Shown piece after piece: positions 1-8,766 of a stretch of DNA of 64,000 nucleotides. Under the pieces are notes generated by a model. The model was given only the letters and a program-made list of their open reading frames with translations, was not told the DNA's origin and did not search any database. Source of the DNA: Halomonas sp. JB37 (GTDB lineage: Bacteria > Pseudomonadota > Gammaproteobacteria > Pseudomonadales > Halomonadaceae); the NCBI RefSeq assembly GCF_002332255.1, contig NZ_NRGW01000001.1, positions 806,001-870,000 of the forward strand, given 5' to 3'. Position numbers and translations under genes: made by a program. The first letter of the stretch is position 1; each line of letters begins with the position of its first letter.

Positions 1-164
1 AGCAGCCAGTTGGCCCATCGAAAAGAAATCCAGTCGGCCGCACCGCCTTGGGTCACGCCAAGATGGCCCACGCCAAATCGTCCGGCATCTTGAATTAACG
101 CCAGCGGTCCTGCTTGTTTAACGAGCATTCCTGCGGGCGCTTTACGCGTAGCAACTTGGCTCAT
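1..164 (-). CDS. pxpC: 5-oxoprolinase subunit PxpC, N-terminal part (cut by window edge)
   Basis: Only the first 54 or so codons lie in the window. The reverse strand reads [20 protein letters not shown] and then a stretch containing QDAGRFG, TQGGAAD and WAN, the usual N-terminal pattern of the biotin-dependent-carboxylase-like KipA/PxpC family. The ATG at 164-162 overlaps the TGA stop of pxpB (ATGA), so the two are probably translationally coupled. With PxpA and PxpB it should form the ATP-dependent 5-oxoprolinase that opens pyroglutamate to glutamate. The family is usually about 300 residues long, so most of the gene lies beyond position 1. Confidence 0.85.
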   Translation of the reverse strand, partial: MSQVATRKAPAGMLVKQAGPLALIQDAGRFGVGHLGVTQGGAADWISFRWANWL

Positions 165-889
165 GAGCGCTCCTCCATCGGGGTGGTATTACCACCGTCC
201 GCTTCAAACTCGGCGCGCGAGATCGCTTTAAACCGTACTTTGTCACCAGGGCGGAACAGGGGGTCGCCACGCTTGGCATACTCGAAAAGCGGCACGTTAG
301 TACGGCCAAGAATGTTCCAGCCACCTGGCGAAAGCAGCGGGTAAATCGCCGTTTGGCGATCGGCAATACCTACGCTGCCTGTCGCGACTTTGCGGCGCGG
401 CGTTTTTAAGCGCGGGGTGGCTAGCGCTTCATCTACCAAGCCCATGAAGCCATAGCCGGGAGCGAAACCGAGTGCGAATACGCAGTAGTCGTGGTTGCAG
501 TGCTGTTCGACCAGCGCCTCGACGCTTAAGCCCGCGCGCTTGGCGACCAGGGGCAGCTCGGGCCCCACGCTTTCGTCATACCACACGGGAATTATGTGTA
601 GTTCACCCGCTTGGGTATCTGCAGGCGTGAGGTTGCAAAGCGTCTTGTTGATAAGGCTTAGGGCATCGCTGTGATTCAGCTGCTGACAGTCGTAGTGAAC
701 TAATAGCGTGGTGTATGAGGGGACTAAATCAATTAAAGCGTTCCCAAAGGCGGCGCGCAGGGCTTGATCGGCGGCGATCACCCACGCCATATTGGCTTCA
801 TCAATGGTATCGAACAGGCGCACCATTAGGGCGTCCATGGCGGTCGTTTCAATGCGCATTTTAGGACGTATTTGAATGCTCGGTTTCAC
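161..889 (-). CDS. pxpB: 5-oxoprolinase subunit PxpB (KipI family)
   Basis: A 242-residue product of the KipI/allophanate-hydrolase-subunit-1 family. Visible family signatures are [10 protein letters not shown] and [11 protein letters not shown] in the C-terminal cyclophilin-like half. The open frame reaches further upstream, but the GTG at 889-887 overlaps the pxpA stop (GTGA), and the family's short N-terminus fits that start. The next in-frame ATG (MRIETTAMD) is a fallback. Known role: with PxpA and PxpC it makes 5-oxoprolinase, cleaving 5-oxo-L-proline to L-glutamate with ATP hydrolysis in the cytoplasm. It overlaps both neighbours by 4 bases, which indicates a tight operon. Confidence 0.9.
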   Translation of the reverse strand: MKPSIQIRPKMRIETTAMDALMVRLFDTIDEANMAWVIAADQALRAAFGNALIDLVPSYTTLLVHYDCQQLNHSDALSLINKTLCNLTPADTQAGELHIIPVWYDESVGPELPLVAKRAGLSVEALVEQHCNHDYCVFALGFAPGYGFMGLVDEALATPRLKTPRRKVATGSVGIADRQTAIYPLLSPGGWNILGRTNVPLFEYAKRGDPLFRPGDKVRFKAISRAEFEADGGNTTPMEERS

Positions 890-1638
890 GCCTGCTCCAA
901 CGCCTGAAAGGCCTCGCGGATGGCACGCACGGCGGCCACTGATTCGGGATTGTCGCCGTGAACACAAAGTGTGTCGCAGGCCAGCTGTAGCGGAGTGCCG
1001 TCAAGTGAGGTGAGCGATTCGCCTTTCGCCAGCATCACCGCCTGATCGACGATAGTGTGCTGATCGTGATGAACGGCGTTCGGTAAGCGCCGTGAGGCCA
1101 GATGGCCATTGGCATCGTAGGCGCGGTCAGCAAATGTTTCGAACCATAGGGTAATGCCCAGCTTGGCGGCTAACTCGCGGTGCGGCGCAGCGTCGGCCGT
1201 CGACATCACCATCAGCGGCAGGCTGGGATCATAGGCACGCACAGCGCGCATCACGCCTTCGAGTAACGCAAGGTTAGCGGCCATGTCGTTATACAGCGCG
1301 CCATGGGGTTTTATGTAGCTGAGTTGCGTGCCTTCCGCTTGGCATATGCCCGCCAGTGCGCCGACTTGGTAGAGCACCATATCTTCAGCCTCTTCCGGGG
1401 AGCAGGCCATTGAACGGCGGCCAAAGCCCATTAAATCGGGGTAGCCTGGGTGCGCACCAATACGCACGCCGTGCTGGACAGCCAGTTTGACGGTACGTCG
1501 CATCACATGAGGGTCAGAGGCGTGAAAGCCACAGGCGATATTGGCGCAATCGACATAGGGCATCACATCGGCATCTAAGCCGAGGCTCCAGTTGCCAAAA
1601 CTTTCGCCCATATCGCAGTTAAGCAGGGGGATGGCCAT
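886..1638 (-). CDS. pxpA: 5-oxoprolinase subunit PxpA (LamB/YcsF family)
   Basis: A 250-residue protein of normal length for the LamB/YcsF family. The N-terminal block [11 protein letters not shown] (from residue 7) and the internal motifs [22 protein letters not shown] and [10 protein letters not shown] are the family hallmarks and mark the metal-dependent deacetylase-like barrel. It is the first gene of pxpABC. The long gap upstream (1639-2121) is shared with the divergent TRAP transporter, so the promoter must lie there. The subunit belongs to ATP-dependent pyroglutamate recycling or catabolism. Confidence 0.93.
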   Translation of the reverse strand: MAIPLLNCDMGESFGNWSLGLDADVMPYVDCANIACGFHASDPHVMRRTVKLAVQHGVRIGAHPGYPDLMGFGRRSMACSPEEAEDMVLYQVGALAGICQAEGTQLSYIKPHGALYNDMAANLALLEGVMRAVRAYDPSLPLMVMSTADAAPHRELAAKLGITLWFETFADRAYDANGHLASRRLPNAVHHDQHTIVDQAVMLAKGESLTSLDGTPLQLACDTLCVHGDNPESVAAVRAIREAFQALEQA

Positions 1639-2121
1639 AGCGACTCCTGTTATTTAGGTGCTTTCACTTAGCAAAAGCTAACGTGTAAACCACCAACAAT
1701 ATATGAATACGGCTTGCCCAGTGCCAATCGTTTTTGATAATTTTTATTTTCTACTGCTCTTATCATATTGTTATTGGTTGGAAAAATGATTAATCGCTGA
1801 GCGCGATATATTTTAGCGCTAGCAGCAGGGCGTGATAAAAGCGTTGGCTGTAGTCACTGTTAAAAGTGGCCTCAACATTGCATGGTTAATGCATCGTCAC
1901 GTGCGTCATCACTCTGTTTAAAGGGCTGGCAGTACGACAACGCTTATTTTATCAGTCAACCATTGCTAGAGCATTCCGTATGGCCTGCCCAAGCGCTATG
2001 CTCAGAGGGCGAATGGATATTACAACAACACGTTTCTCCGGGCGTTGGATTACTTCCAGTGCCTCCTCTGGTACTACTACAGAAGTAACACATTAATAAA
2101 ATGAATAAGAGGGTTCTCAAG
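1639..2121. promoter_or_regulatory. Divergent intergenic region between pxpA and dctP
   Basis: About 480 bases without a convincing gene. It separates the minus-strand pxp operon from the plus-strand TRAP operon, so both promoters should be here. The part around 1690-1830 is AT-rich. The short open frames within it have no family signature or good ribosome site. I could not identify a specific operator. Confidence 0.45.
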
Positions 2122-3105
2122 ATGCGCAAAACACTAACGTCTACACTGCTACTGGCAACTGCCTGCGGCTTAACGGTCACGGCTCACGCTGCCGAATGGA
2201 CTATGGCCACGCCCTATGGCGATGCTAGCTTCCACACTCAAAATACCAAGCAGTTCGCCGAAGATGTGGCAGAAGCTACCGATGGTGAGCTGACCATCAC
2301 CGTTCATAGCGGGGGGGCATTGGTCGCTCATGGGGAAATTAAGCCGTCGGTCCGCCGGGGCACTATTGATGCAGGTGAAGTGTTTCTCTCGGTTCTGTCC
2401 AACGATGACCCTATTTTTGAAGTCGACACGCTGCCAGGCGTAGCGGGTAGCTATGATGATGCCTACGCGCTTTGGGAAGCGACTAAGCCCATGATTACCG
2501 AGCTATTTGCTGATCAAGGATTGATTCCTTTGTATGCGGTTGCGTGGCCCGCGCAAGGTATTTACACCGCAGAAGCACTCACAGATCCTGCGCAGTTTGA
2601 AGGGTTGCGCGTTCGTGCTCCTAACATCAATACCCAGCGCTTCGTCGATTACTTGAGTGGCAGCCCCACAGAAACCGAAGAATCGGATATTCCCACCGCG
2701 TTCAGCACTGGCCGAGTGGATGCCATGATTACCTCCAGCTCCACCGGCAGTTCCATGGCCGCGTGGGATTATGTAACGGATTACACCAATGCCAACCTGT
2801 GGCTGCCTAAAAATATAATATTCATGAGTCAGCGTAGTTTTGATGGGCTGGATGAAGCGACTCAGGACGCGTTAATGGAAGCCGCCGCTGAGGCTGAAAA
2901 ACGTGGCTGGGAGATGAGCCAAGAAGATAACGATGCTAGTTTGGTCACGTTGGAAGAGAAAGGTGTTGCGGTTTCTGAGCCTAATGAAGCCATATCCGCT
3001 GCCCTACAGTCGGCTGGCGACAAGCTCTTTGAAGACTGGCAGTCTCGTGCCAATGACGAAGCTAAGCAGGCACTGGAAGCTTATCGCGATCAGCGGGATA
3101 GCTAA
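2122..3105 (+). CDS. dctP: TRAP transporter periplasmic solute-binding protein (DctP family)
   Basis: A 327-residue extracytoplasmic solute receptor with a clear Sec signal peptide (MRKTLTSTLL...TAHA, cleaved before AEW). The conserved DctP stretch GLRVRAPN near the middle and the IPTAFSTGRVDAMITSS block support the family; the ligand cannot be read from the sequence. I chose ATG 2122 over the in-frame ATG at 2101 because GAGG lies 9 bases upstream of 2122, while 2101 has no ribosome site. It is followed by a hairpin and then dctQ and dctM, the standard P-Q-M order. The divergent 5-oxoprolinase genes make an amide or amino-acid-derived acid a possible substrate, but this is only context. Confidence 0.9.
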   Translation: MRKTLTSTLLLATACGLTVTAHAAEWTMATPYGDASFHTQNTKQFAEDVAEATDGELTITVHSGGALVAHGEIKPSVRRGTIDAGEVFLSVLSNDDPIFEVDTLPGVAGSYDDAYALWEATKPMITELFADQGLIPLYAVAWPAQGIYTAEALTDPAQFEGLRVRAPNINTQRFVDYLSGSPTETEESDIPTAFSTGRVDAMITSSSTGSSMAAWDYVTDYTNANLWLPKNIIFMSQRSFDGLDEATQDALMEAAAEAEKRGWEMSQEDNDASLVTLEEKGVAVSEPNEAISAALQSAGDKLFEDWQSRANDEAKQALEAYRDQRDS

Positions 3106-3127
3106 TCCTCATCTTGATAGCTCTTGT

Positions 3128-3160
3128 GAGGGGCTGGCTTTGGCCAGACCCTCTGTTTTT
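3128..3160 (+). terminator. Intra-operon hairpin with U-tract after dctP
   Basis: An 11-base stem with one mismatch (GAGGGGCTGGC / GCCAGACCCTC) and a short loop, followed by TGTTTTT. It sits between the binding-protein gene and the membrane subunits. The likely effect is partial termination, giving more DctP than DctQM. Confidence 0.65.
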
Positions 3161-3186
3161 CCCATGTGCTTCGCGAGACTGTGAAT

Positions 3187-3750
3187 ATGACGTTTAAATT
3201 CGACAAACTCTATCGCCTGGGAGCTTGGGGAGCAGCGGCGTGTATGGTGGCTATCTGTGCGCTCATCGCGTTCCAGGTGACCTTTCGATTGATAGATGCT
3301 CTGCTTGTACTGGTTGGCTTGAGCCGCCTGGGTTTAAGTATTACCGGCGTTTCGGAACTGGCTTCTTACCTGCTGGTAGGGGCGACCTTTTTAGGATTAG
3401 CCTACACCTTTGTGCACCATGCCCATATTCGTGTGACGCTGCTGATTGGACGTCTGCCATCGGCCGTGCGCGTTTGGTTTGAAGTATTTTGTTTAATTAT
3501 TGCGCTGGCGATCAGCCTAATACTGAGTTACGGCCTGATTGAGCTGGCAAGAGAAAGTTTGGCGTATAACGATGTTTCCTCAGGATTTTTGTCGATTCCG
3601 ATATGGATTCCCCAAACCGTGCTGGCGACGAGCGTCGGCCTGCTGTGTTTGGCCCTTATCGAAGCCTTGTTGATGGCATTGCGCATCGCCGCCCGCGACC
3701 CCTCGAGCTTTCGCGAGGCCACCGCGACGGATGACAGTGAGATGCACTGA
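3187..3750 (+). CDS. dctQ: TRAP transporter small membrane subunit (DctQ family)
   Basis: About 187 residues with four predicted hydrophobic segments, the normal DctQ topology and size. Typical features are the LASYLLVGATFLGLAYTF segment and HIRVTLL just after it. An upstream GTG at 3166 would give 194 residues, but it sits directly behind the hairpin U-tract with no ribosome site, so ATG 3187 is preferred. The protein joins DctM in the inner membrane to form the ion-driven importer that takes substrate from the DctP receptor. Confidence 0.87.
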   Translation: MTFKFDKLYRLGAWGAAACMVAICALIAFQVTFRLIDALLVLVGLSRLGLSITGVSELASYLLVGATFLGLAYTFVHHAHIRVTLLIGRLPSAVRVWFEVFCLIIALAISLILSYGLIELARESLAYNDVSSGFLSIPIWIPQTVLATSVGLLCLALIEALLMALRIAARDPSSFREATATDDSEMH

Positions 3751-3825
3751 GGTTATGTCTGCTAAGTCTATGACAACTCACTTTGTACTTACTCAGCCCA
3801 TGCTTTTTATTCCGGAGACGCCCGC

Positions 3826-5130
3826 GTGCTATTACTAAGTTTGGCTACCATTCTTACTCTTATGCTGTTGCTTGGCAGCGGGGTGTGGATCGCCTTCGCG
3901 CTGATCGGCACTGCCTGGATAGCATTAGAGTTCTTCAGCTCGTTCTCACCAGGATCGATCTTAGCCTCAGATTTTTGGGGGGCTAGCTACGGCTGGGACC
4001 TTACCGCACTGCCTATGTTTATCTGGATGGGTGAAATACTGTTTCGCTCAGGCCTTGCCGACAATATGTTTCGCGGCCTGTCACCCTGGCTGAATCGACT
4101 GCCTGGCCGTTTACTTCATACCAATATTATTGGCAGCGGGATGTTTGCTGCGGTGTGCGGCTCTTCCGCGGCGACCTGCGCTACGGTGGGCAAGATGACG
4201 CTACCAGAGCTTGAACGACGGGGCTACGACAGCAATATGGCGATTGGTACGCTGGCCAGCGCCTCGACGCTGGGGCTGTTGATTCCACCGTCTATCGTGC
4301 TGATCGTCTACGGTGTGGTGACTGAGCAGTCGATCTCCAGGCTGTTTATGGCAGGCATTGGCCCCGGTTTAATGATCCTGGCAATGTTTATGACCTATCT
4401 CATTTTATGGGCGCTGCTTAAAGGCAATCGTGAAGGGCTTACCGGTGAAGATGAGTCGGACATGAGCTTTGCGGAAAAGCTGCGTAATACGTGGTCACTC
4501 GTCCCTATTTTGCTACTGATCGGCGGCATTGTCTTTTCAATCTATGGTGGGTTAGCATCGCCCACTGAGGCGGCTGCGGTGGGTGTGGTGCTATCGATTG
4601 TGATTGCACGTTTTAACGGTCACTTTGATCGCGATATCTTCAAAAACTCACTGTTTGCCGCTGTCCGTACGGCCTGCATGATCGCGTTTATTATTGCCGG
4701 CGCCTCATTTTTAACCTCGGCGATGGGCTTTACTCAAGTGCCCATGAAACTGGCTCAAGCGATTAGTGAAATGGGGCTTTCACCCACCATGCTGCTGGTA
4801 GCACTGACCCTGCTTTTGCTGGTGATGGGGTGTTTTCTCGACGGTATCTCGCTGATTCTGCTGGTCACGGCGATTATTATGCCGGTGGTAAGCGCTGCGG
4901 GCTTCGATTTGATTTGGTTTGGTATTTACCTGGTCGTAGTGGTTGAAATGTCGCAGATTACGCCGCCAGTTGGCTTTAATCTGTTCGTGATTCAAGGATT
5001 AACCGGTAAAGATATTCTGACCATTACCAAGGCCACGCTGCCGTTTTTCCTACTGATGCTGCTGGCGATTGCATTAATGCATATCTTTCCCGGCATCGCC
5101 CTCTACTTGCCTGAAGCTATGAATAAATAA
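3826..5130 (+). CDS. dctM: TRAP transporter large permease subunit (DctM family)
   Basis: A 434-residue, highly hydrophobic protein with about twelve membrane segments. DctM hallmarks include FAAVCGSSAATCATVGKM, TLASASTLGLLIPPS and PTEAAAVGVV. The start is GTG 3826, preceded by GGAGA at 3814. It forms the transport channel with DctQ and imports an organic acid using a cation gradient. It is the last gene of the TRAP operon. Confidence 0.93.
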   Translation: MLLLSLATILTLMLLLGSGVWIAFALIGTAWIALEFFSSFSPGSILASDFWGASYGWDLTALPMFIWMGEILFRSGLADNMFRGLSPWLNRLPGRLLHTNIIGSGMFAAVCGSSAATCATVGKMTLPELERRGYDSNMAIGTLASASTLGLLIPPSIVLIVYGVVTEQSISRLFMAGIGPGLMILAMFMTYLILWALLKGNREGLTGEDESDMSFAEKLRNTWSLVPILLLIGGIVFSIYGGLASPTEAAAVGVVLSIVIARFNGHFDRDIFKNSLFAAVRTACMIAFIIAGASFLTSAMGFTQVPMKLAQAISEMGLSPTMLLVALTLLLLVMGCFLDGISLILLVTAIIMPVVSAAGFDLIWFGIYLVVVVEMSQITPPVGFNLFVIQGLTGKDILTITKATLPFFLLMLLAIALMHIFPGIALYLPEAMNK

Positions 5131-5328
5131 ACGCACGGATTGGCCATAAGGCAGCATCCAGGCTGCTTTGAAAGTGCCTGGATGCTTAACTGATACTCTT
5201 GGTAGCCGCGCGGCTAACCTCCTAATCCAGTGCACAAGTCCTTTTAGTAAGCCCTGCCTTCGATCAGTCAGTCCTGGGCATTTCTTTGCTAAAGAGGAAT
5301 GGTTCGTTCTGTTCATTAAGGAGTCTCC

Positions 5329-6234
5329 ATGCGAATTCTCTTCACTGGCGGCAGCGGTAAGGCCGGTCGTCATGCGACGGCCTACCTGCGCGATCAGGGC
5401 CACCGAGTCACCAATCTGGATTGGATTGTGTCCGACGTGCCCGGTATCACCACTCTGAAGGTCGACTTGACGGACGCTGGCCAGGTGTTTAATGCATGCC
5501 AAGCTTACGCAGGGATCGACGAGCTTGAACCGGGCACCGGCGTGCCGCGTTACGATGCTATTGTCCATTTCGCCGCCATTCCCGCTATCCTGCACCGGCC
5601 GGATAATGAAACCTATCGTATCAATACACTCAGTACCTATAACGTGCTGGATGCCGCCACTCGGCTAGGTATTCCTAAGGTGATTTTTGCCTCCAGCGAG
5701 ACCACTTACGGCATCTGCTTTGCGGATGGTGAGAAGACACCGGACTATCTGCCGGTTGATGAGGAGCATCCCACCGTTCCTCAGGACAGCTACGCTATGA
5801 GCAAGGTGGTTAATGAGGTAACGGCGCGTTCCTTTCAGGCGCGCTCAGGTATCGATATCTACGGCTTAAGAATCAATAACGTTATTGAGCCGCATGAATA
5901 CGCCGAGCTATTTCCGGACTTTTTAGATCAACCGGCTATGCGCCAGCGCAATATCTTCGCTTACATTGATGCGCGTGATCTGGGGCAGATGGTCGACTGT
6001 TGCCTGAAGACAGATGGCCTGGGTTACGAGGTCTTCAATGTTGCCAATAACGATCTTTCGGTTGGCCTGACGAATGCCCAGGTGATTGAACGCTTTTACC
6101 CGAACGTGCCGCTCAGGCGCGAGATGGGCGAGTTCGAAACCTTCTATAGCAATGACAAAGCACGTCGCCTTGTCGGTTTCGCACCGACTTACTCATGGCG
6201 GGATGCGTTACCGAGCGCTGATAGAGAGGGATAA
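5329..6234 (+). CDS. NAD(P)-dependent epimerase/dehydratase, extended SDR
   Basis: A 301-residue extended short-chain dehydrogenase. The N-terminal Rossmann motif is TGGSGKAG. The catalytic motif is YAMSK (YxxxK), with SSETTYG supplying the serine of the triad and HFAAIP the second nucleotide-contact block. An AAGGAGT ribosome site precedes ATG 5329. The exact substrate is unknown; a nucleotide sugar or uronate is plausible. It follows the TRAP genes by about 200 bases on the same strand and may act on the imported sugar acid, but that is inference. Its stop codon falls inside the first copy of a 12-base tandem repeat. Confidence 0.8.
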   Translation: MRILFTGGSGKAGRHATAYLRDQGHRVTNLDWIVSDVPGITTLKVDLTDAGQVFNACQAYAGIDELEPGTGVPRYDAIVHFAAIPAILHRPDNETYRINTLSTYNVLDAATRLGIPKVIFASSETTYGICFADGEKTPDYLPVDEEHPTVPQDSYAMSKVVNEVTARSFQARSGIDIYGLRINNVIEPHEYAELFPDFLDQPAMRQRNIFAYIDARDLGQMVDCCLKTDGLGYEVFNVANNDLSVGLTNAQVIERFYPNVPLRREMGEFETFYSNDKARRLVGFAPTYSWRDALPSADREG

Positions 6235-6280
6235 AGAGAGGGATAAAGAGAGGGATAAAGAGAGCGATAAAGAGAGGGAT
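6224..6280 (+). repeat. 12-base tandem repeat, about 4.7 copies
   Basis: The unit GAGAGGGATAAA runs head to tail at 6224, 6236, 6248 and 6260, with a partial copy from 6272 and one base change in the fourth copy. The first unit holds the TAA stop of the epimerase gene, so the array overlaps the last coding bases and fills the start of the gap to the HAD gene. Copy number could vary by slippage. Confidence 0.9.
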
Positions 6281-6355
6281 TAGCAGCGTCATCGTTTTGT
6301 CATGGCCCTTGGCATACTCTACGCACCGCGAGCCCACGATGAGAGGAGTGCCGCT

Positions 6356-7099
6356 ATGCGCCTGGCCTTGTTTGACCTTGATGACACGCTTCTGGACGGA
6401 GACTGCAGCGCCCGCTGGAACCTATGGATGATAGAGCAAGGTTGGATCAGCGATGCCGAGACCTTTATGGCGCGTGCAGAGCTGATGCAGCGGGCCTACC
6501 ACGCGGGAAAGCTTAAGCTTGAAGAGTATCTGGCGATGACGCTGAAGCCGCTGCGCGGGCGCCGTGTTGTTGATGTTCAAAAGGAGGTCGAGCGGTTTGT
6601 TGCGACCCACCTGCAGCCGCGTATTTTCGACCAAGCATGGGCGTGTTTGGAGTCGCACCGCCAGGCTGGCGATACAATGGTGCTGATTTCAGCCTCTTCC
6701 CGCCACTTGGTGGCGCCCATGGCGGTGACGCTAGGTATTGACCACGTCCTGGCGGTAGAGCCTAGTGTCGAAAGCGGTATTAATGAACAAGCACGCTATA
6801 CCGGCGGGAGCGAGGGCATCTTTTCTTATCGCGGCGGAAAGGTCTTACGTCTTCAACAGTGGTTAGCGGAACAACAGGTAACGCCTAGTCACATCACGTT
6901 TTACTCTGATTCACGTAACGACTTGCCCTTATTGCAGTACGTTGACTGCCCTGTAGCGGTGAACCCCGACCCAGTGCTGGCTGAGGTAGCGAGTGTAGAA
7001 GGGTGGCCATGCTTAAACTGGCGAACACCCTCGCACATTGTGTCGCCTCGCGCTTTAGATAAGCATTTTTCTATGTCAGCGCCTGCCATATCAAGTTAA
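6356..7099 (+). CDS. HAD-IB family hydrolase (phosphoserine-phosphatase-like)
   Basis: About 247 residues. HAD motif I is FDLDDTLLDGD at residues 5-15, motif II is LISASS, and motif IV is FYSDSRNDLP. These and the helical cap match the HAD-IB group (SerB-like phosphatases). ATG 6356 is chosen because GAGAGGAG precedes it and the catalytic motif then falls at the N-terminus as in relatives. The upstream in-frame start at 6302 lacks support. The substrate is unknown. The 3' end overlaps the convergent TauE gene by 29 bases. Confidence 0.85.
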   Translation: MRLALFDLDDTLLDGDCSARWNLWMIEQGWISDAETFMARAELMQRAYHAGKLKLEEYLAMTLKPLRGRRVVDVQKEVERFVATHLQPRIFDQAWACLESHRQAGDTMVLISASSRHLVAPMAVTLGIDHVLAVEPSVESGINEQARYTGGSEGIFSYRGGKVLRLQQWLAEQQVTPSHITFYSDSRNDLPLLQYVDCPVAVNPDPVLAEVASVEGWPCLNWRTPSHIVSPRALDKHFSMSAPAISS

Positions 7100-7814
7100 A
7101 GCCTACTAAAAACATCGCCAGAATTACTAAACGATAGAACAGCTTTTCGTTAACTCGGCTTTGTAGCCACAAGCCGTTACGCACCCCAATCCAGGCAATC
7201 GGCACCAGCACCAGCGAGGCCCAGGCGCTGGTCACGTTAATCTCGCCAAGCCACATGTATGGCGCCAGTTTAATGACGTTAACCACCGCAAACGTCACCG
7301 CGCAGGTCGCGATAAAGGTTTCTTTGGCCAGTTTGCGCGGCAGCATATACACGTTCAGCGGCGGCGCACCGGCGTGGGCCATAAAACTGGTAAAACCGCA
7401 GATGGTGGCAGCCGGTAACGCCCATCGGGTGGAAATAGGTTTCTTGGCGACGGGTTTAAGCAGCATGTAAGCGGCAAACAGCAAGGTGATAGCACCCAGT
7501 GTCAGACGTAAGCCTTCTTCACTTAGGCGGTCGAACAACAGCGTCCCTACCGCAACACCGACGAACAGCCCCGGCACAAAGCGCCAGACTTCGGCTATAT
7601 CATGCTTGCCCCACCACGCTTTTACCGCGAATACGTCCATGACCAGCAATAGTGGTAGCAGCAGGCCCGCTGCCTGAGCGGGGCTAATCGCCAGCGCCAT
7701 CAACGGCACTGAAAGCGTACCGAAGCCCCCCGCAAAACCACCTTTTGAGATGCCGGTCAGGTAGACGGAAAACACAATCAACAGCCAGGCGATAACGGAG
7801 TAGTCGGGCAGCAT
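7071..7814 (-). CDS. TauE/SafE family permease (sulfite exporter-like)
   Basis: A 247-residue membrane protein with about eight hydrophobic segments in the two-fold TauE/SafE arrangement. The N-terminal GISKGGFAGGFGTLSVPLMAL is characteristic. Family members move small anions such as sulfite, sulfoacetate or other organosulfonates; the substrate is not evident here. It shares 29 bases with the HAD gene on the other strand (tail-to-tail). It lies downstream of iolB but is separated from it by a strong minus-strand terminator, so it is probably not part of the inositol operon. Confidence 0.85.
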   Translation of the reverse strand: MLPDYSVIAWLLIVFSVYLTGISKGGFAGGFGTLSVPLMALAISPAQAAGLLLPLLLVMDVFAVKAWWGKHDIAEVWRFVPGLFVGVAVGTLLFDRLSEEGLRLTLGAITLLFAAYMLLKPVAKKPISTRWALPAATICGFTSFMAHAGAPPLNVYMLPRKLAKETFIATCAVTFAVVNVIKLAPYMWLGEINVTSAWASLVLVPIAWIGVRNGLWLQSRVNEKLFYRLVILAMFLVGFNLIWQALT

Positions 7815-7845
7815 GAGGGGCCTCTATATGCTTTAAAGGGGTGGT

Positions 7846-7871
7846 AAAAAAAAGCCCCGCGTGAGCGAGGC
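7846..7871 (-). terminator. Rho-independent terminator after iolB
   Basis: On the minus strand a 7-base stem (GCCTCGC / GCGGGGC, loop TCAC) is followed by eight T. It ends the rpiR-iolG-iolB transcript before the TauE gene. Confidence 0.8.
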
Positions 7872-7951
7872 ACAACAGCATAGCATTAGACAGTCGTTAG
7901 CAGGCAAAGCAGGCTATCGAAAAGCAGGATGTTGAAAAACTGAGCGTCGAT

Positions 7952-8755
7952 TTAGCTTTCCATCATCCACTCATGATCGGGGTCGTTATGGAACTGCCAA
8001 GCACGCTTAGGGCCTGCCATTACATTAAGGTAGTAGAGCGAGTAGCCATGAGCAGCACCCACAGGGTGGTAGCCTTTGGGCACCAGTACGCAGCAACCGT
8101 TTTCGATGGCCATCGTTTCATCAAGAGACCGGTCGTCGGTATAAACACGCTGAAACGCAAAGCCTTGGGCAGGGTTAATGCGATGGTAGTAGGTCTCTTC
8201 CAGCCGGGTTTCTTGGGGTAAGTTATCCACATCGTGTTTGTGGGGTGGGTAGCTTGACCAGTTGCCGGCGGGGGTAAACACTTCGACCACCAGCAGGCTG
8301 TCTGCCGGTTCGCCTTCAGGCAGGATGTCGTGCACATGGCGCGTGTTAGTACCCTGCCCACGTGTACTTTGTTTGATGTTGTCCGGGGCAATCAGTCGTG
8401 GCGAATGATTGCCGTGGCCTGGGGCCGCGCAGACCGCCAGCTCCAGATCCGTGGTGGCCTCCACTTGATAGCTAACGTCGTTGGGTAGATAAACGGCGTA
8501 AGGAGGGATCTGTTCAAAAATATCCATCCGTTCGCCGATGTCCTCGAAAGAGTGCTCGCCGCTTGCCACATTCGCACGTCCCGTCAGCAGTACGAGGCAT
8601 ACTTCCTGGTGGTTAGTGCTCGCTTCCAGGCGTTCTCCTTTGGCGAGTTTATGCACACGGAAACCGACATACTCCCAGCCTGCAGAGGCGGGGGTAACGT
8701 TAATAACGGTGCCTTTTTCATCCGGGGCAGCGGGGCGTACTAGTAGTGATGACAT
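7952..8755 (-). CDS. iolB: 5-deoxy-glucuronate isomerase
   Basis: A 267-residue IolB-family bicupin, full length. The N-terminal EYVGFRVHKLAKGE and the stretch YPPHKHDVDNLP (metal-site histidines), together with EETYYHRINPAQGFAFQRVYTDDRSLDE, are typical. Known reaction: 5-deoxy-D-glucuronate to 2-deoxy-5-keto-D-gluconate, the step between IolD and IolC. It lies 11 bases downstream of iolG on the minus strand and shares its transcript. Confidence 0.95.
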   Translation of the reverse strand: MSSLLVRPAAPDEKGTVINVTPASAGWEYVGFRVHKLAKGERLEASTNHQEVCLVLLTGRANVASGEHSFEDIGERMDIFEQIPPYAVYLPNDVSYQVEATTDLELAVCAAPGHGNHSPRLIAPDNIKQSTRGQGTNTRHVHDILPEGEPADSLLVVEVFTPAGNWSSYPPHKHDVDNLPQETRLEETYYHRINPAQGFAFQRVYTDDRSLDETMAIENGCCVLVPKGYHPVGAAHGYSLYYLNVMAGPKRAWQFHNDPDHEWMMES

Positions 8756-8766
8756 GCGTTGCTCCT

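Noticed and set aside
1882..2088. 68-codon open frame before dctP
   Set aside because: No ribosome site, no recognisable family, low-complexity composition, and it lies in the divergent promoter gap.
2101..2121. Upstream in-frame ATG for dctP
   Set aside because: No ribosome site, whereas ATG 2122 has GAGG at a good distance and begins a standard signal peptide.
5147..5168. Short GCAGC/GCTGC hairpin after dctM as terminator
   Set aside because: Only five base pairs with three T; too weak to call.
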